From positions 1-28,299 of the forward strand of contig JANXWI010000050.1 of assembly GCA_025351205.1 (NCBI GenBank): 28,299 bases of DNA, given 5' to 3'. The position numbers were made by a program, and so were the translations under genes. Under the pieces are notes generated by a model, which was given only the letters and a program-made list of their open reading frames with translations, searched no databases and was not told the origin of the DNA. Shown here piece by piece: positions 15,063 to 22,884 of this stretch; the first letter of the stretch is position 1, and the number at the start of each line of letters is the position of its first letter. Source of the DNA: Deinococcus sp. Its GTDB lineage: Bacteria; Deinococcota; Deinococci; Deinococcales; Deinococcaceae.

Positions 15063-15977
15063 TCAACCTTTTACGGCTCCGGCGGTCAGGCCCGACACGA
15101 TGCGCTTCTGGAAAATCAGCACCAGTACGATCAGCGGAATGGTCACGACCACGCTGGCGGCCATGATCTGAGCGAAAGGATTCTCGTAGATGGACGCGCC
15201 GCTGAAACTTCCAATCGAAACTGGCACCGTGCGGGCCGAATCGCTGCTCGTAAAGGTCAACGCGAACAGATATTCGTTCCAGCAGTTGATGAAGCCCAGC
15301 AGGCCGGTGGTGATCAGGGCCGGGGTCATGACCGGCAGCAGCACCCTGAACAGGGTTTGCAGCGGCGAGGCCCCGTCCACCAGGGCGGCCTCTTCCAGCT
15401 CGTTGGGAATGTCGCGCACGAAGCTGGTCATCACCCAGACGGTGAACGGGACGGTGAAGATCATGTACGACAGCATCAGTCCGGCCCAGGTGTTGTACAG
15501 CCCCAGGCTGCGGATGGTGGTGAACATGCCGCCCAGCACCGCGATCTGCGGAAACACGCTGACGCCCAGAATGGTGTACATCAGGGCCGTCTTGAAACGG
15601 AAGCGGAACTTGCCCAGCGCGTAAGACGACAGAGCGGCCAGCAGCAGGCTGATGATCACCGTGCCGGAGGCCACCACCAGGCTGTTGAGCAGGTTGCGGG
15701 CAAACGGCTGCCCCTTGAACACCTGAACATAGTTGTCGAAGGTGGTGCTGGACGGCCACCACTTCAGGGCATTCTGGGCCAGGTCGCCCGATGGAGTGAG
15801 GCTGGTTTTGATGGCCCAGTAGAACGGAAACAGGACGTAGAACAAAATGACGGCGATCAGGCACCAGAACAGCACCGTCCCGACGGTCTGGAGCGCGGAG
15901 TTCTTGCGTCTGGGCGGGGTCTGACTGATGGCCGCCGCGTTGTTCATGCCGGTCGTATTGGTCGTGTTGGTGGTCAT
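15063..15977 (-). CDS. Sugar ABC transporter permease, MalG type
   Basis: 304-residue inner-membrane permease of the carbohydrate uptake CUT1 family. A Thr/Asn-rich N-terminal tail (1-28) precedes six hydrophobic helices. The cytoplasmic EAA loop, EEAALVDGASPLQTLFRVLLP (from residue 195), docks the ATPase. The first helix is near 33-52 and the last near 270-290. The ATG at 15977 lies one base after the TGA of the upstream permease gene, indicating tight translational coupling. It is the last gene of the operon, followed by a strong terminator. No ATPase gene is present, so a shared MalK/MsmK-like ATPase encoded elsewhere is expected. Confidence 0.93.
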   Translation of the reverse strand: MTTNTTNTTGMNNAAAISQTPPRRKNSALQTVGTVLFWCLIAVILFYVLFPFYWAIKTSLTPSGDLAQNALKWWPSSTTFDNYVQVFKGQPFARNLLNSLVVASGTVIISLLLAALSSYALGKFRFRFKTALMYTILGVSVFPQIAVLGGMFTTIRSLGLYNTWAGLMLSYMIFTVPFTVWVMTSFVRDIPNELEEAALVDGASPLQTLFRVLLPVMTPALITTGLLGFINCWNEYLFALTFTSSDSARTVPVSIGSFSGASIYENPFAQIMAASVVVTIPLIVLVLIFQKRIVSGLTAGAVKG

Positions 15978-15978
15978 G

Positions 15979-16917
<939 letters not shown>

Positions 16918-17006
16918 AAAACCTCCTCAAGTCCTGGCTCGTGTCCTTTGGGTTTCAGTGTCTGAAGTGTTGGGTCACTGTAACGTAAGCGCCGATGAAT
17001 ACGAAG

Positions 17007-17029
17007 AAGCGCCCCTGTTTGGGACGCCT
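17007..17029 (-). promoter_or_regulatory. Intercistronic hairpin between binding protein and permeases
   Basis: A 9-bp stem with two G-T pairs (17007-17015 with 17021-17029), 5-base loop, followed on the minus strand by CTTC only. With no real T-run it more likely acts as a partial terminator or 3'-end protector, raising binding-protein mRNA over permease mRNA, as in malE-malF regions. Confidence 0.55.
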
Positions 17030-17080
17030 CTTGTTCAAGAATTACTTAAGACGCAGCATCTGGGCGCATGACCCGCAGGC

Positions 17081-18349
17081 TCAGAAGCCGCGCCCCTTGG
17101 CACGGGTGATCGACGCCTGAGCGGCGGCCAGCGCCACCTCTGGGGTCTGCTTCTTGGTCATGCTGTTGTACACGGCGGTCGAGAAGGCGAGCGAGACCGC
17201 GTTGTACTTGGTCTTGGTGGCGGTGGCGGGGCGGGCCACCGAGCCGGTGAACACGTCGTACAGGCTGCCGAAGAACGGCACGGCCTTGAGCACGTCGGCG
17301 TCCTTGTAGAGCGCCGGAATGGTGGGGTTGTAGCTGGCCTCGACGGCGCGGCGCTTCTGCTCGGCGTTGCCGGTGAGGTAGAGAATCAGGTCGGTGGCTT
17401 CCTTGGGGTGCTTGCTGTACTTGTTGGCCGCCAGCTGCCAGCCGCCCAGCGTGGCCGAGGAGCTGCCGCCGTCGCCAGCGGGCAGGGCCGCCACGTCGAA
17501 CTTGCCCTTGACCGGGCTTTTCTCGCTGTTGCCCAGCGAGTAGGCGTAGGGCCAGTTGCGCATGAAGGCCGCGCTGCCCGCCTGGAACACGTTGCGTGCA
17601 CCCTCTTCGTCGTAGGTGGTGACGGCCTCGGGCGAGATGGTGCCCACGAAGCTGCTGAGCATCTTGACGGCGGCCACGGCCTTGGGGTTGTTGATGGTGA
17701 CCTTGCCGGTGCTGTCCACGATGGTGCCGCCGCCGTAGCTGTTGACCCATTCCAGCGCGTCACAGGTCAGGCCCTCGTAGTTCTTGCCCTGAAACACATA
17801 GCCGGTGAACTTGGGATCGGTCTTGCGCTCGCCGTCCTGAATCTTCTGGGCCATCATCTGGAGTTCGCTCCAGGTCTTGGGGGCCGCCGCGAAGCCGTAC
17901 TTTTTCAGCAGGTCGCTGCGGTAGTACAGCACGCCGCCGTCGGTGAACCAGGGCACGGCGATCAGCTTGCCGCCGATGGTGTTGTTCTTGACGATGGGCT
18001 GGAAGTGGGTGTCGAGCACCGCCTTGGGCACGGCGCTGGTCAGGTCGAGCAGGCTGTTGCCGATCAATCCGGGCCACACCACGTCAACCATGTACACGTC
18101 CACGTCGCTGGCCTTGGCACCGAGCTGCTGCTGATACAGCGCCAGGCGGTCGCCGGTGTCCTTGGGTACCTGAAGCAGCTTGACGGTGTTGCCGGTCTTG
18201 GCCGACCAGGCGTCCGTGCCTTTCTTGCACTGGTCGAAGCCCTGGCCCACCGAGTCGCAGGCGAACGTGAGCGTGACGCCAGCGGCGTGGGCGTTTCCGG
18301 CGGCGACCAGCGAGGCAGTCAGGGTCAGCAGGGTCAGTGTCTTGTTCAT
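17081..18349 (-). CDS. Trehalose/maltose-type ABC substrate-binding protein
   Basis: 422-residue extracytoplasmic sugar-binding protein. A signal peptide (1-22, cleaved after AHA) precedes the mature N-terminus VTLTFACDSVGQGFDQCKKG with two cysteines (31, 41) likely disulfide-bonded. ALYQQQLGAKASDVDVYMVDVVWPG, LIAVPWFTDGGVLYYRSDLL, FQGKNYEGLTCDALEWV and SYGGGTIVD closely resemble the Thermus/Deinococcus trehalose-maltose binding proteins. Likely substrates are trehalose, maltose or related disaccharides; this is family inference. The ATG at 18349 has a GGAGG site. It is the first gene of a three-gene operon with two permeases and no ATPase, behind a consensus promoter bordered by two palindromes. 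Confidence 0.92.
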   Translation of the reverse strand: MNKTLTLLTLTASLVAAGNAHAAGVTLTFACDSVGQGFDQCKKGTDAWSAKTGNTVKLLQVPKDTGDRLALYQQQLGAKASDVDVYMVDVVWPGLIGNSLLDLTSAVPKAVLDTHFQPIVKNNTIGGKLIAVPWFTDGGVLYYRSDLLKKYGFAAAPKTWSELQMMAQKIQDGERKTDPKFTGYVFQGKNYEGLTCDALEWVNSYGGGTIVDSTGKVTINNPKAVAAVKMLSSFVGTISPEAVTTYDEEGARNVFQAGSAAFMRNWPYAYSLGNSEKSPVKGKFDVAALPAGDGGSSSATLGGWQLAANKYSKHPKEATDLILYLTGNAEQKRRAVEASYNPTIPALYKDADVLKAVPFFGSLYDVFTGSVARPATATKTKYNAVSLAFSTAVYNSMTKKQTPEVALAAAQASITRAKGRGF

Positions 18350-18471
18350 GGGTCCTCCAGGGACAGGGCAGGGGCAGGGCCAGGGTGGCAGAGCCGGGGC
18401 GTGGGCAGGGCAGCAGACAGAACTCTGGACATCCGATCACGCCAGGGGCGAAGCAGGTTTCCAGCACTTTG

Positions 18472-18487
18472 TTTAACGACGCGTAAA
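18472..18487 (-). promoter_or_regulatory. Second, imperfect palindrome at the importer start site
   Basis: TTTAACGACGCGTAAA lies directly downstream of the -10, over the predicted transcription start. It has the central CG and near-symmetric arms of LacI-family operators, but the match is imperfect. Confidence 0.4.
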
Positions 18488-18515
18488 GACTACACCGCCC
18501 CCCTGAGGGTGTCAA
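18487..18515 (-). promoter_or_regulatory. Sigma-70-type promoter of the sugar ABC operon
   Basis: Minus strand: TTGACA (18510-18515), exactly 17 bp, then TAGTCT (18487-18492). This is the best -35/-10 pair in the window. Confidence 0.85.
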
Positions 18516-18518
18516 TAC

Positions 18519-18530
18519 GGAAGCGCTTCC
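18519..18530. promoter_or_regulatory. LacI-family operator
   Basis: The perfect 12-bp palindrome GGAAGCGCTTCC, a typical LacI/GalR-type operator with a central CG, ends 3 bp upstream of the -35. No LacI-type gene lies in the window, so the regulator must be encoded elsewhere. Confidence 0.75.
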
Positions 18531-18702
18531 ATAAAGCCGGAAGGTGGACGATTCGCCGTCTGATACGTTTGATTGTGCCGATGTTCACGCCAGTGGGCAG
18601 GAGTGACAAGGGGCTGTTCCGGCACCTCGCGAACGCCGCTTACACTCATCTAAAATTCACCAAACTGGCCTGATTACAGTCTGAAATGGCTGGCTTCGCC
18701 TA

Positions 18703-19329
18703 TCATCCCTGACCTTCATCCCTGACCGTGTTCATCATCCCGAACAGTCGCGCCGGATCACCGGGCTGGGGTGGACCGGGCTGCGGGCTGGCATCGGCGG
18801 CGCAGACCCAGACGCGCTCGATACGGAAGCGCTCTGCCTGAACGGAGGAGCCAAGCTGATCCGAACCGCCGTGTGGCCCGCACCACACCAAGGCGGCCCG
18901 CTGTCCGCTGCCCCACAGCACCGCTGCCTGTGCGAACAGGTTTCCGAGGTCGCGCGCCTGCCCCAGTGGAAGTCCGCGCACCAGCAGGCTGGCCTCGGCC
19001 CACTCGCCCTCGCCGTTCACGGCCCTCTGACACACCAGACCGGAAAACCGGGCAGACAGTCGGTTCGCCAGCTGGCGCTGCTGGAGATCGTTGTGCTCAG
19101 GTTCCTGCCGGACACCGTGCCGGTTGTGGGCGGTCAGCATGGCCCAGTGCTCGCCCGGGGCGAACAGACGACAGGGCCTGCCCGGGTGTTCTGCCAGCCG
19201 GAACCGCTCGCCCGCTGTGCCGTAACTGGTCGCCAGGAAGGCGCGCCGGAGGTGAGCGGGCGCAGTCCAATCGGGAATGGGCAGATCGGGAACGGGCAGA
19301 TCGGGAGTGGGCAGATCGGGAATGGGCGG
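18703..19329 (-). CDS. DUF3293 protein, start codon unresolved
   Basis: A DUF3293-like sequence of unknown function: HLRRAFLATSYGTAGERFRL, then FAPGEHWAMLTAHN (from about 19180), then GEWAEASLLVRG and AQAAVLWG. The conserved frame begins at about 19235, but between it and the in-frame TAG at 19330-19332 there is no ATG, GTG or TTG. The first ATG (19140) lies inside the conserved ITAxN region and would delete the N-terminal third. The stretch right after the TAG consists of four 15-bp repeats encoding PDLPxP. Options: an AUU start (ATT CCC GAT TGG, 19278), a CTG start, readthrough of the TAG ending the upstream lipoprotein gene (same frame), or loss of the start with the gene becoming a pseudogene. 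Confidence 0.7.
   Translation of the reverse strand, partial: PPIPDLPTPDLPVPDLPIPDWTAPAHLRRAFLATSYGTAGERFRLAEHPGRPCRLFAPGEHWAMLTAHNRHGVRQEPEHNDLQQRQLANRLSARFSGLVCQRAVNGEGEWAEASLLVRGLPLGQARDLGNLFAQAAVLWGSGQRAALVWCGPHGGSDQLGSSVQAERFRIERVWVCAADASPQPGPPQPGDPARLFGMMNTVRDEGQG
19270..19329 (-). repeat. Four 15-bp tandem repeats before the DUF3293 frame
   Basis: Units of ATCGGGAATGGGCAG (one or two substitutions each) at 19270-19284, 19285-19299, 19300-19314 and 19315-19329. The array abuts the stop codon of the lipoprotein gene exactly. Confidence 0.92.
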
Positions 19330-19734
19330 CTACTCGACCACCGGGACGCTCAGGGTGACCAGTTGCAGATTGGCAAAGCGCATGACCACCTGTAGGCGCT
19401 GCCCGCTCTTGAACTTTCCCGCCAGCACGACCCTGTACATGCTGTCCTGGCCGACCATCAGGGGCGACTCGAAGGGAATCTCCTTGACCACGGTACAGCG
19501 GGGGTCACACATCAGCAGCTTGGCGCGCCCGCCGTCGTACCACACGCCACTCAGGGCGTCCTTGCCGCGCGGCCTGAAGGTGGCGCTGAGCAGCACGCCG
19601 CCGAAGGTGGGCGTCAGGGCGCTGGCCTCGACCACAGGCGGGGTGGCCGCCGAGCTGAGCAGCGTACACGAGGTCAGGGAAGCCAGCACAGACAGAACCA
19701 CACGGCGGCGCAGCGTTCCTAAAGTCAAAGTCAT
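19330..19734 (-). CDS. Small predicted lipoprotein, unknown function
   Basis: 134 residues. The Arg-rich n-region, hydrophobic stretch and lipobox LTSC (about residues 20-23) predict a lipoprotein signal peptide, so it is probably anchored at the envelope after export. The mature part is short and beta-rich, with a CDPRC pair that could form a disulfide. I do not recognise a family. The ATG at 19734 was chosen over an upstream start at 19791 because it has an AGGAGG site 5-6 bases before it and begins a clean signal peptide. It lies 53 bp after truD on the same strand and ends directly at the repeats that precede the DUF3293 frame, so the three may form one transcription unit. Confidence 0.72.
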   Translation of the reverse strand: MTLTLGTLRRRVVLSVLASLTSCTLLSSAATPPVVEASALTPTFGGVLLSATFRPRGKDALSGVWYDGGRAKLLMCDPRCTVVKEIPFESPLMVGQDSMYRVVLAGKFKSGQRLQVVMRFANLQLVTLSVPVVE

Positions 19735-19787
19735 AGATCCTCCTGAGCGAGAGTGGTCTGGTCCATCATGCCCTGTTCTGAACGGCC

Positions 19788-20963
19788 TCACTTCGGGGTG
19801 CCTGGACTGAGTGTGTCTGAACTGGGAATGCCTGAACTACTGGGAATGCCTGAACTAAAGGTGCCCGGACCCGAAGAAAAATCAGCCTCTCCGGAGGAGG
19901 GAAGCGTCTCGTCCGCCTGAATGTCCGCTGCAACAGGGCCGTCCACATCGGTGCCGGTCAGCTCGCGCAGCAGGCTGGTGGCAAAGCTGCCGCGCGGCAG
20001 GCTGAAGGTGACCGTGTAGCCGTCGTCCCCTGGCGTGACGGTGGCGTCCTGCGCGAACATCCGCACGGTCCGGCGGTCTCCCTTGCGGCTGGAAAAAGCG
20101 GCGGGCGTGAGGTTCCAGGCGGCCAGGGCTTCCTGTTCCAGCAGCCCGGCGTCCTGGGTCAGCGGCTTCACCTTGCGCCCGAACAGCGTCCCGGTAGCGC
20201 TGACCTCTCCGCGTTCGGCGCGCGGCGACTCGGCCCCGGCGTCCTGCACCTCGAAGACGCCGCCGGTGTCGTGCTTTTTGGCCATGTCGCCGGTCAAGAG
20301 GGCCGCAAACAGCCCGCGTTCCAGCCGCAGCGCCAGAAAGCGGTTGAAGATCAGGCTCTGCACGCTGCTCACCAGAAATCTCCGCACCGCCGGGTCGCGC
20401 AGCCTCGATTCACCGCGCAGCACCCGCAGGCCCTCCTCGGCGTTCAGGCCGCCCAGCCCGAAGCGCTGCGGCCCGAAGTAGTTGGGAATGCCCAGCCGCG
20501 TCAGCTGTTCAAGCGTGGCCTGGGCCAGATGCGCCGTGCCAGCCGCTTCCCGCACCCGCACGGTGAAGCGGTTGCCTTTCAGGTGGCCCATGCCCAGGCG
20601 GTTGCCGTGGCGCGAGGTGTCCAGAATCTCCACGTCTTCCAGTGCAAAGCCCGGCAGGCGCCGCTCCGCCTTGCCGGGCAGGCTCAGCCACTGGGTCGTG
20701 ACCGCGTGCCGGTCTTTGAGGCCCGCCGCCGCGACGTCCTGCGGGCGCAGGCCCAGCTGCGCGGCCAGTTCGCGCATCACGTGGGCGGTGGTGTGCCCGG
20801 TTTTGCGAATATGGAGGTACAGGTGTTCGCCCTCGCCCGACGGCAGGTACAGCGGCTGTTCATCGACGCGGAAGTCTTCGGGCAGGCTGCGCAGCACGCC
20901 GCCCGTGCGGGGCGTGCCGGTCAGCGGACGCAGGTCGTCCCAGGTGAACGAGAGGCTGGTCAT
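19788..20963 (-). CDS. truD: tRNA pseudouridine(13) synthase TruD
   Basis: Isomerises U13 of tRNA (Glu family) to pseudouridine. It has 391 residues. The N-terminal LPEDFRVDEQPLYLPSGEGEHLYLHIRKTGHTT and the catalytic segment AGLKDRHAVTTQWLS (catalytic Asp84) are diagnostic. GNRLGMGHLKGNRF, IPNYFGPQRFG and LPRGSFATSLLRELTG complete the TruD/TRUD-domain pattern. The last 40 residues are a Ser/Pro/Gly/Thr-rich tail whose repeated SSGIPSS units come from a short tandem DNA repeat (about 19800-19865), making the protein longer than usual. The ATG at 20963 has no Shine-Dalgarno and no TANNNT at leaderless distance. A conserved start position supports it. It is divergent from the GNAT gene. Confidence 0.94.
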   Translation of the reverse strand: MTSLSFTWDDLRPLTGTPRTGGVLRSLPEDFRVDEQPLYLPSGEGEHLYLHIRKTGHTTAHVMRELAAQLGLRPQDVAAAGLKDRHAVTTQWLSLPGKAERRLPGFALEDVEILDTSRHGNRLGMGHLKGNRFTVRVREAAGTAHLAQATLEQLTRLGIPNYFGPQRFGLGGLNAEEGLRVLRGESRLRDPAVRRFLVSSVQSLIFNRFLALRLERGLFAALLTGDMAKKHDTGGVFEVQDAGAESPRAERGEVSATGTLFGRKVKPLTQDAGLLEQEALAAWNLTPAAFSSRKGDRRTVRMFAQDATVTPGDDGYTVTFSLPRGSFATSLLRELTGTDVDGPVAADIQADETLPSSGEADFSSGPGTFSSGIPSSSGIPSSDTLSPGTPK

Positions 20964-21214
20964 GGATTGGGGGCCGGGGAAGGTGAGGTCATAGGAGGTT
21001 GGGTGAAACGCTCTACATTAAGCCAGATTCATGAAGGCGTGTGTGAAGTTGCGGGCAGAGGGTTCGCCAGGACAGGAACCAGTGTGTCGTTTCTGGGCAA
21101 GCACGTCGGAATCTGAAGAGAAGTAGGAGATGTCCGATTCCTTCGACCTCCGGCAACTCTTCCAGCCGTCAACAACTCTGCCATCTGGCAGATGCCCCAG
21201 TCTGTGCAGATTGC

Positions 21215-21220
21215 TAGCCT
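21215..21220 (+). promoter_or_regulatory. Leaderless -10 box of the GNAT gene
   Basis: TAGCCT, then 5 bases, then the GTG at 21226. There is no clear -35. Confidence 0.4.
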
Positions 21221-21225
21221 GACGT

Positions 21226-22200
21226 GTGCCCGAAACCGATACAGACGCTCTGCCCACCGCCCTGCAACTGGCCGCCGTGACGCTCGCCATGCAGCACCCG
21301 CTGACCCGCAGCTGGACGCCAGATGACGAGCGCCTGCCCTGGCTGGCCCGCGCCCACGAAGACGACCTGGACCTGATGACCGACATGGAGATGGCCACCT
21401 TTCGGGCGAGCTATTTTGCCTTTCCTGGCCTGGACGCTCCGACCTACCTCAACCGCTGGCAGCCCGTGAGCGCCGACCTGAGCGCCCTGCTGAGCATCCG
21501 ATTTGAAAACCGGGTGCGCTCCCGGCCCTTCGTGGACCTGAGCGGCCTGTCGCGCCCCTGGGACGTGACTGATCTGGCGGCGCTGAAACGGGCGGCGCTG
21601 GAAGTTTACGGAGTTTTCGCGCCGCGCTATCTGCGCCTGTTCTCGTCAGCCCCGGTGGACGCGCTGCCCGGCCTGGGCCGTGACCGGCGCTTCGTGGCGG
21701 CCCCGGTGTCTGTGCTGGCCGCTGCGAAGACGACCATTCCGCCCGAACTGAGCCTTCGTCCCACCGAGGATGACCGTCATCTGGCCCAGGCCGGGGCTGC
21801 CTACGCCGCGCTCGACGCCCAGCATCCGGGCCACGCTTATCAGGCGCAGGTGCTGGACGCCGAACAGTTACAGGAGGCGATAGACGCGGGGCTGATGTTC
21901 GACGTGCTGGTGCAAGGGGAGTGGGCCGGGTACGCCGGCGTCCATCCCGACGAGGACCTGGGCCTGCCGTCGTACTCGGTGCAGGAACTGCTGCTCGCAC
22001 CCGCCTTCCGGGGGCGTGGCTACGGCGCTCATCTGACGACCCTGCTGGCGAGAGCGATTCTCGTGGCGCGTCCCGAAGAGCCAGGGCGGATGCTGTTCGG
22101 CACCATCCACGCCGACAACGCCGGGGCCTATCCGGCGGCGCTGCGGGCGGGCCGGATGGATGTGGGCGGCTGGGTGCAGTTGAGGTTGATCGATCAATAG
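21226..22200 (+). CDS. GNAT-family N-acetyltransferase
   Basis: 324 residues. The C-terminal half is a GNAT domain: ELLLAPAFRGRGYGAHLTTLLARAI around 255-280 carries the acetyl-CoA-binding R-G-x-G-Y/A motif, followed by the IHADNAGAYPAALRAGR segment with the usual Asn. The N-terminal 170 residues are not recognised and may bind the acceptor. The substrate is unknown. The start is a GTG at 21226, preceded at 5 bases by TAGCCT (21215-21220), a leaderless-like arrangement with no Shine-Dalgarno. The gene ends in a perfect 12-bp palindrome, TTGATCGATCAA (22186-22197), at the boundary of an AT-rich island. Confidence 0.85.
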   Translation: MPETDTDALPTALQLAAVTLAMQHPLTRSWTPDDERLPWLARAHEDDLDLMTDMEMATFRASYFAFPGLDAPTYLNRWQPVSADLSALLSIRFENRVRSRPFVDLSGLSRPWDVTDLAALKRAALEVYGVFAPRYLRLFSSAPVDALPGLGRDRRFVAAPVSVLAAAKTTIPPELSLRPTEDDRHLAQAGAAYAALDAQHPGHAYQAQVLDAEQLQEAIDAGLMFDVLVQGEWAGYAGVHPDEDLGLPSYSVQELLLAPAFRGRGYGAHLTTLLARAILVARPEEPGRMLFGTIHADNAGAYPAALRAGRMDVGGWVQLRLIDQ

Positions 22201-22244
22201 CAGTTCTTCTGCGGCTCTTCCAATGGTTATGATAATCGGTCAGA

Positions 22245-22754
22245 TCAAATTGTTGGTGAGTTGCCGTTTATCTTCCGATCTCTCCACATCCTTCTGAAAG
22301 CACTGCTCAGACACATCAGAACCAGGACAAATTCGAGGATCAAATTTCGTAGGGGTTCGTAAATCTGTGGGTTGGCAATGGCCTCCAGTGCCGGATGCAG
22401 AGCCTGGTAGTACACCGTCAACCGTGCTCCTGGATGAAGATTTTCATGATACTGGACTGCTTTGTCCTTAAATACCGTTTTGTAAGAATCTAGATAATGC
22501 CCTCGATATGTTTTCCCATTTATAGAATACTGGTAGATGAGTTGTAGTGCTGTATATTTCGAGTCTTTGATGCCGAGCGTTCCGCCACTTCCTCGTAGAA
22601 GATTATTTACAATGACTGTGCCTGGAGTTTGCGACCAATGCATCCGAATATTTTCGAGTTCCTGAAAACGCCGAAACGATGAGGGGCATTGTATGGCGAT
22701 GAGAATAGTAATGCCCAACCAGATCTTACTTGATAAAGGAACGGGGTATTTCAT
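22245..22754 (-). CDS. DUF3592-like membrane protein in AT-rich island
   Basis: 169 residues. N-terminal (about 10-26) and C-terminal (about 138-153) hydrophobic helices bracket an extracytoplasmic-type region. The segment WSQTPGTVIVNN, LIYQYSINGKTYRGHYLDS, HPGARLTVYYQALHP follows the DUF3592 pattern (W-x-x-T-x-G, Y-x-Y-x-x-x-G-x-x-Y-x-G, V-x-Y-x-P-x-x-P). The function of this family is unknown. Codon use is AT-leaning (AAA, ATA, TAT, GAT), in clear contrast with its GC-rich neighbours, so recent transfer is likely. No good Shine-Dalgarno precedes the ATG at 22754. Several PaaR-like or toxin-associated loci carry DUF3592 proteins, but nothing of that kind lies here. Confidence 0.65.
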   Translation of the reverse strand: MKYPVPLSSKIWLGITILIAIQCPSSFRRFQELENIRMHWSQTPGTVIVNNLLRGSGGTLGIKDSKYTALQLIYQYSINGKTYRGHYLDSYKTVFKDKAVQYHENLHPGARLTVYYQALHPALEAIANPQIYEPLRNLILEFVLVLMCLSSAFRRMWRDRKINGNSPTI

Positions 22755-22884
22755 CTTGGCTTAGGTAAGTACTGATATTTTTGAAATAGGTATTCCAATC
22801 TGTAAGACAAGGGTGGGTTTAATATGAATGAACATCTTTTGCAATGAAAGACAGTGAGTAAATTAACGAAAAAATCGTCACTTT

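Larger units (their letters stand above)
18350..18702. other. Regulatory region upstream of the sugar importer
   Basis: 353 bp without a gene. It holds the importer promoter and operators (18472-18530), a leader of about 130 nt rich in GGCAGGG words, and about 150 bp next to the DUF3293 gene. In the latter I see only AT-richer patches (for example CTAAAATTC near 18650) and no clear terminator. Confidence 0.6.

Noticed and set aside
17408..18673. 421-codon + strand frame opposite the sugar-binding protein
   Set aside because: Antisense to a clear substrate-binding protein with signal peptide. It even crosses the promoter region.
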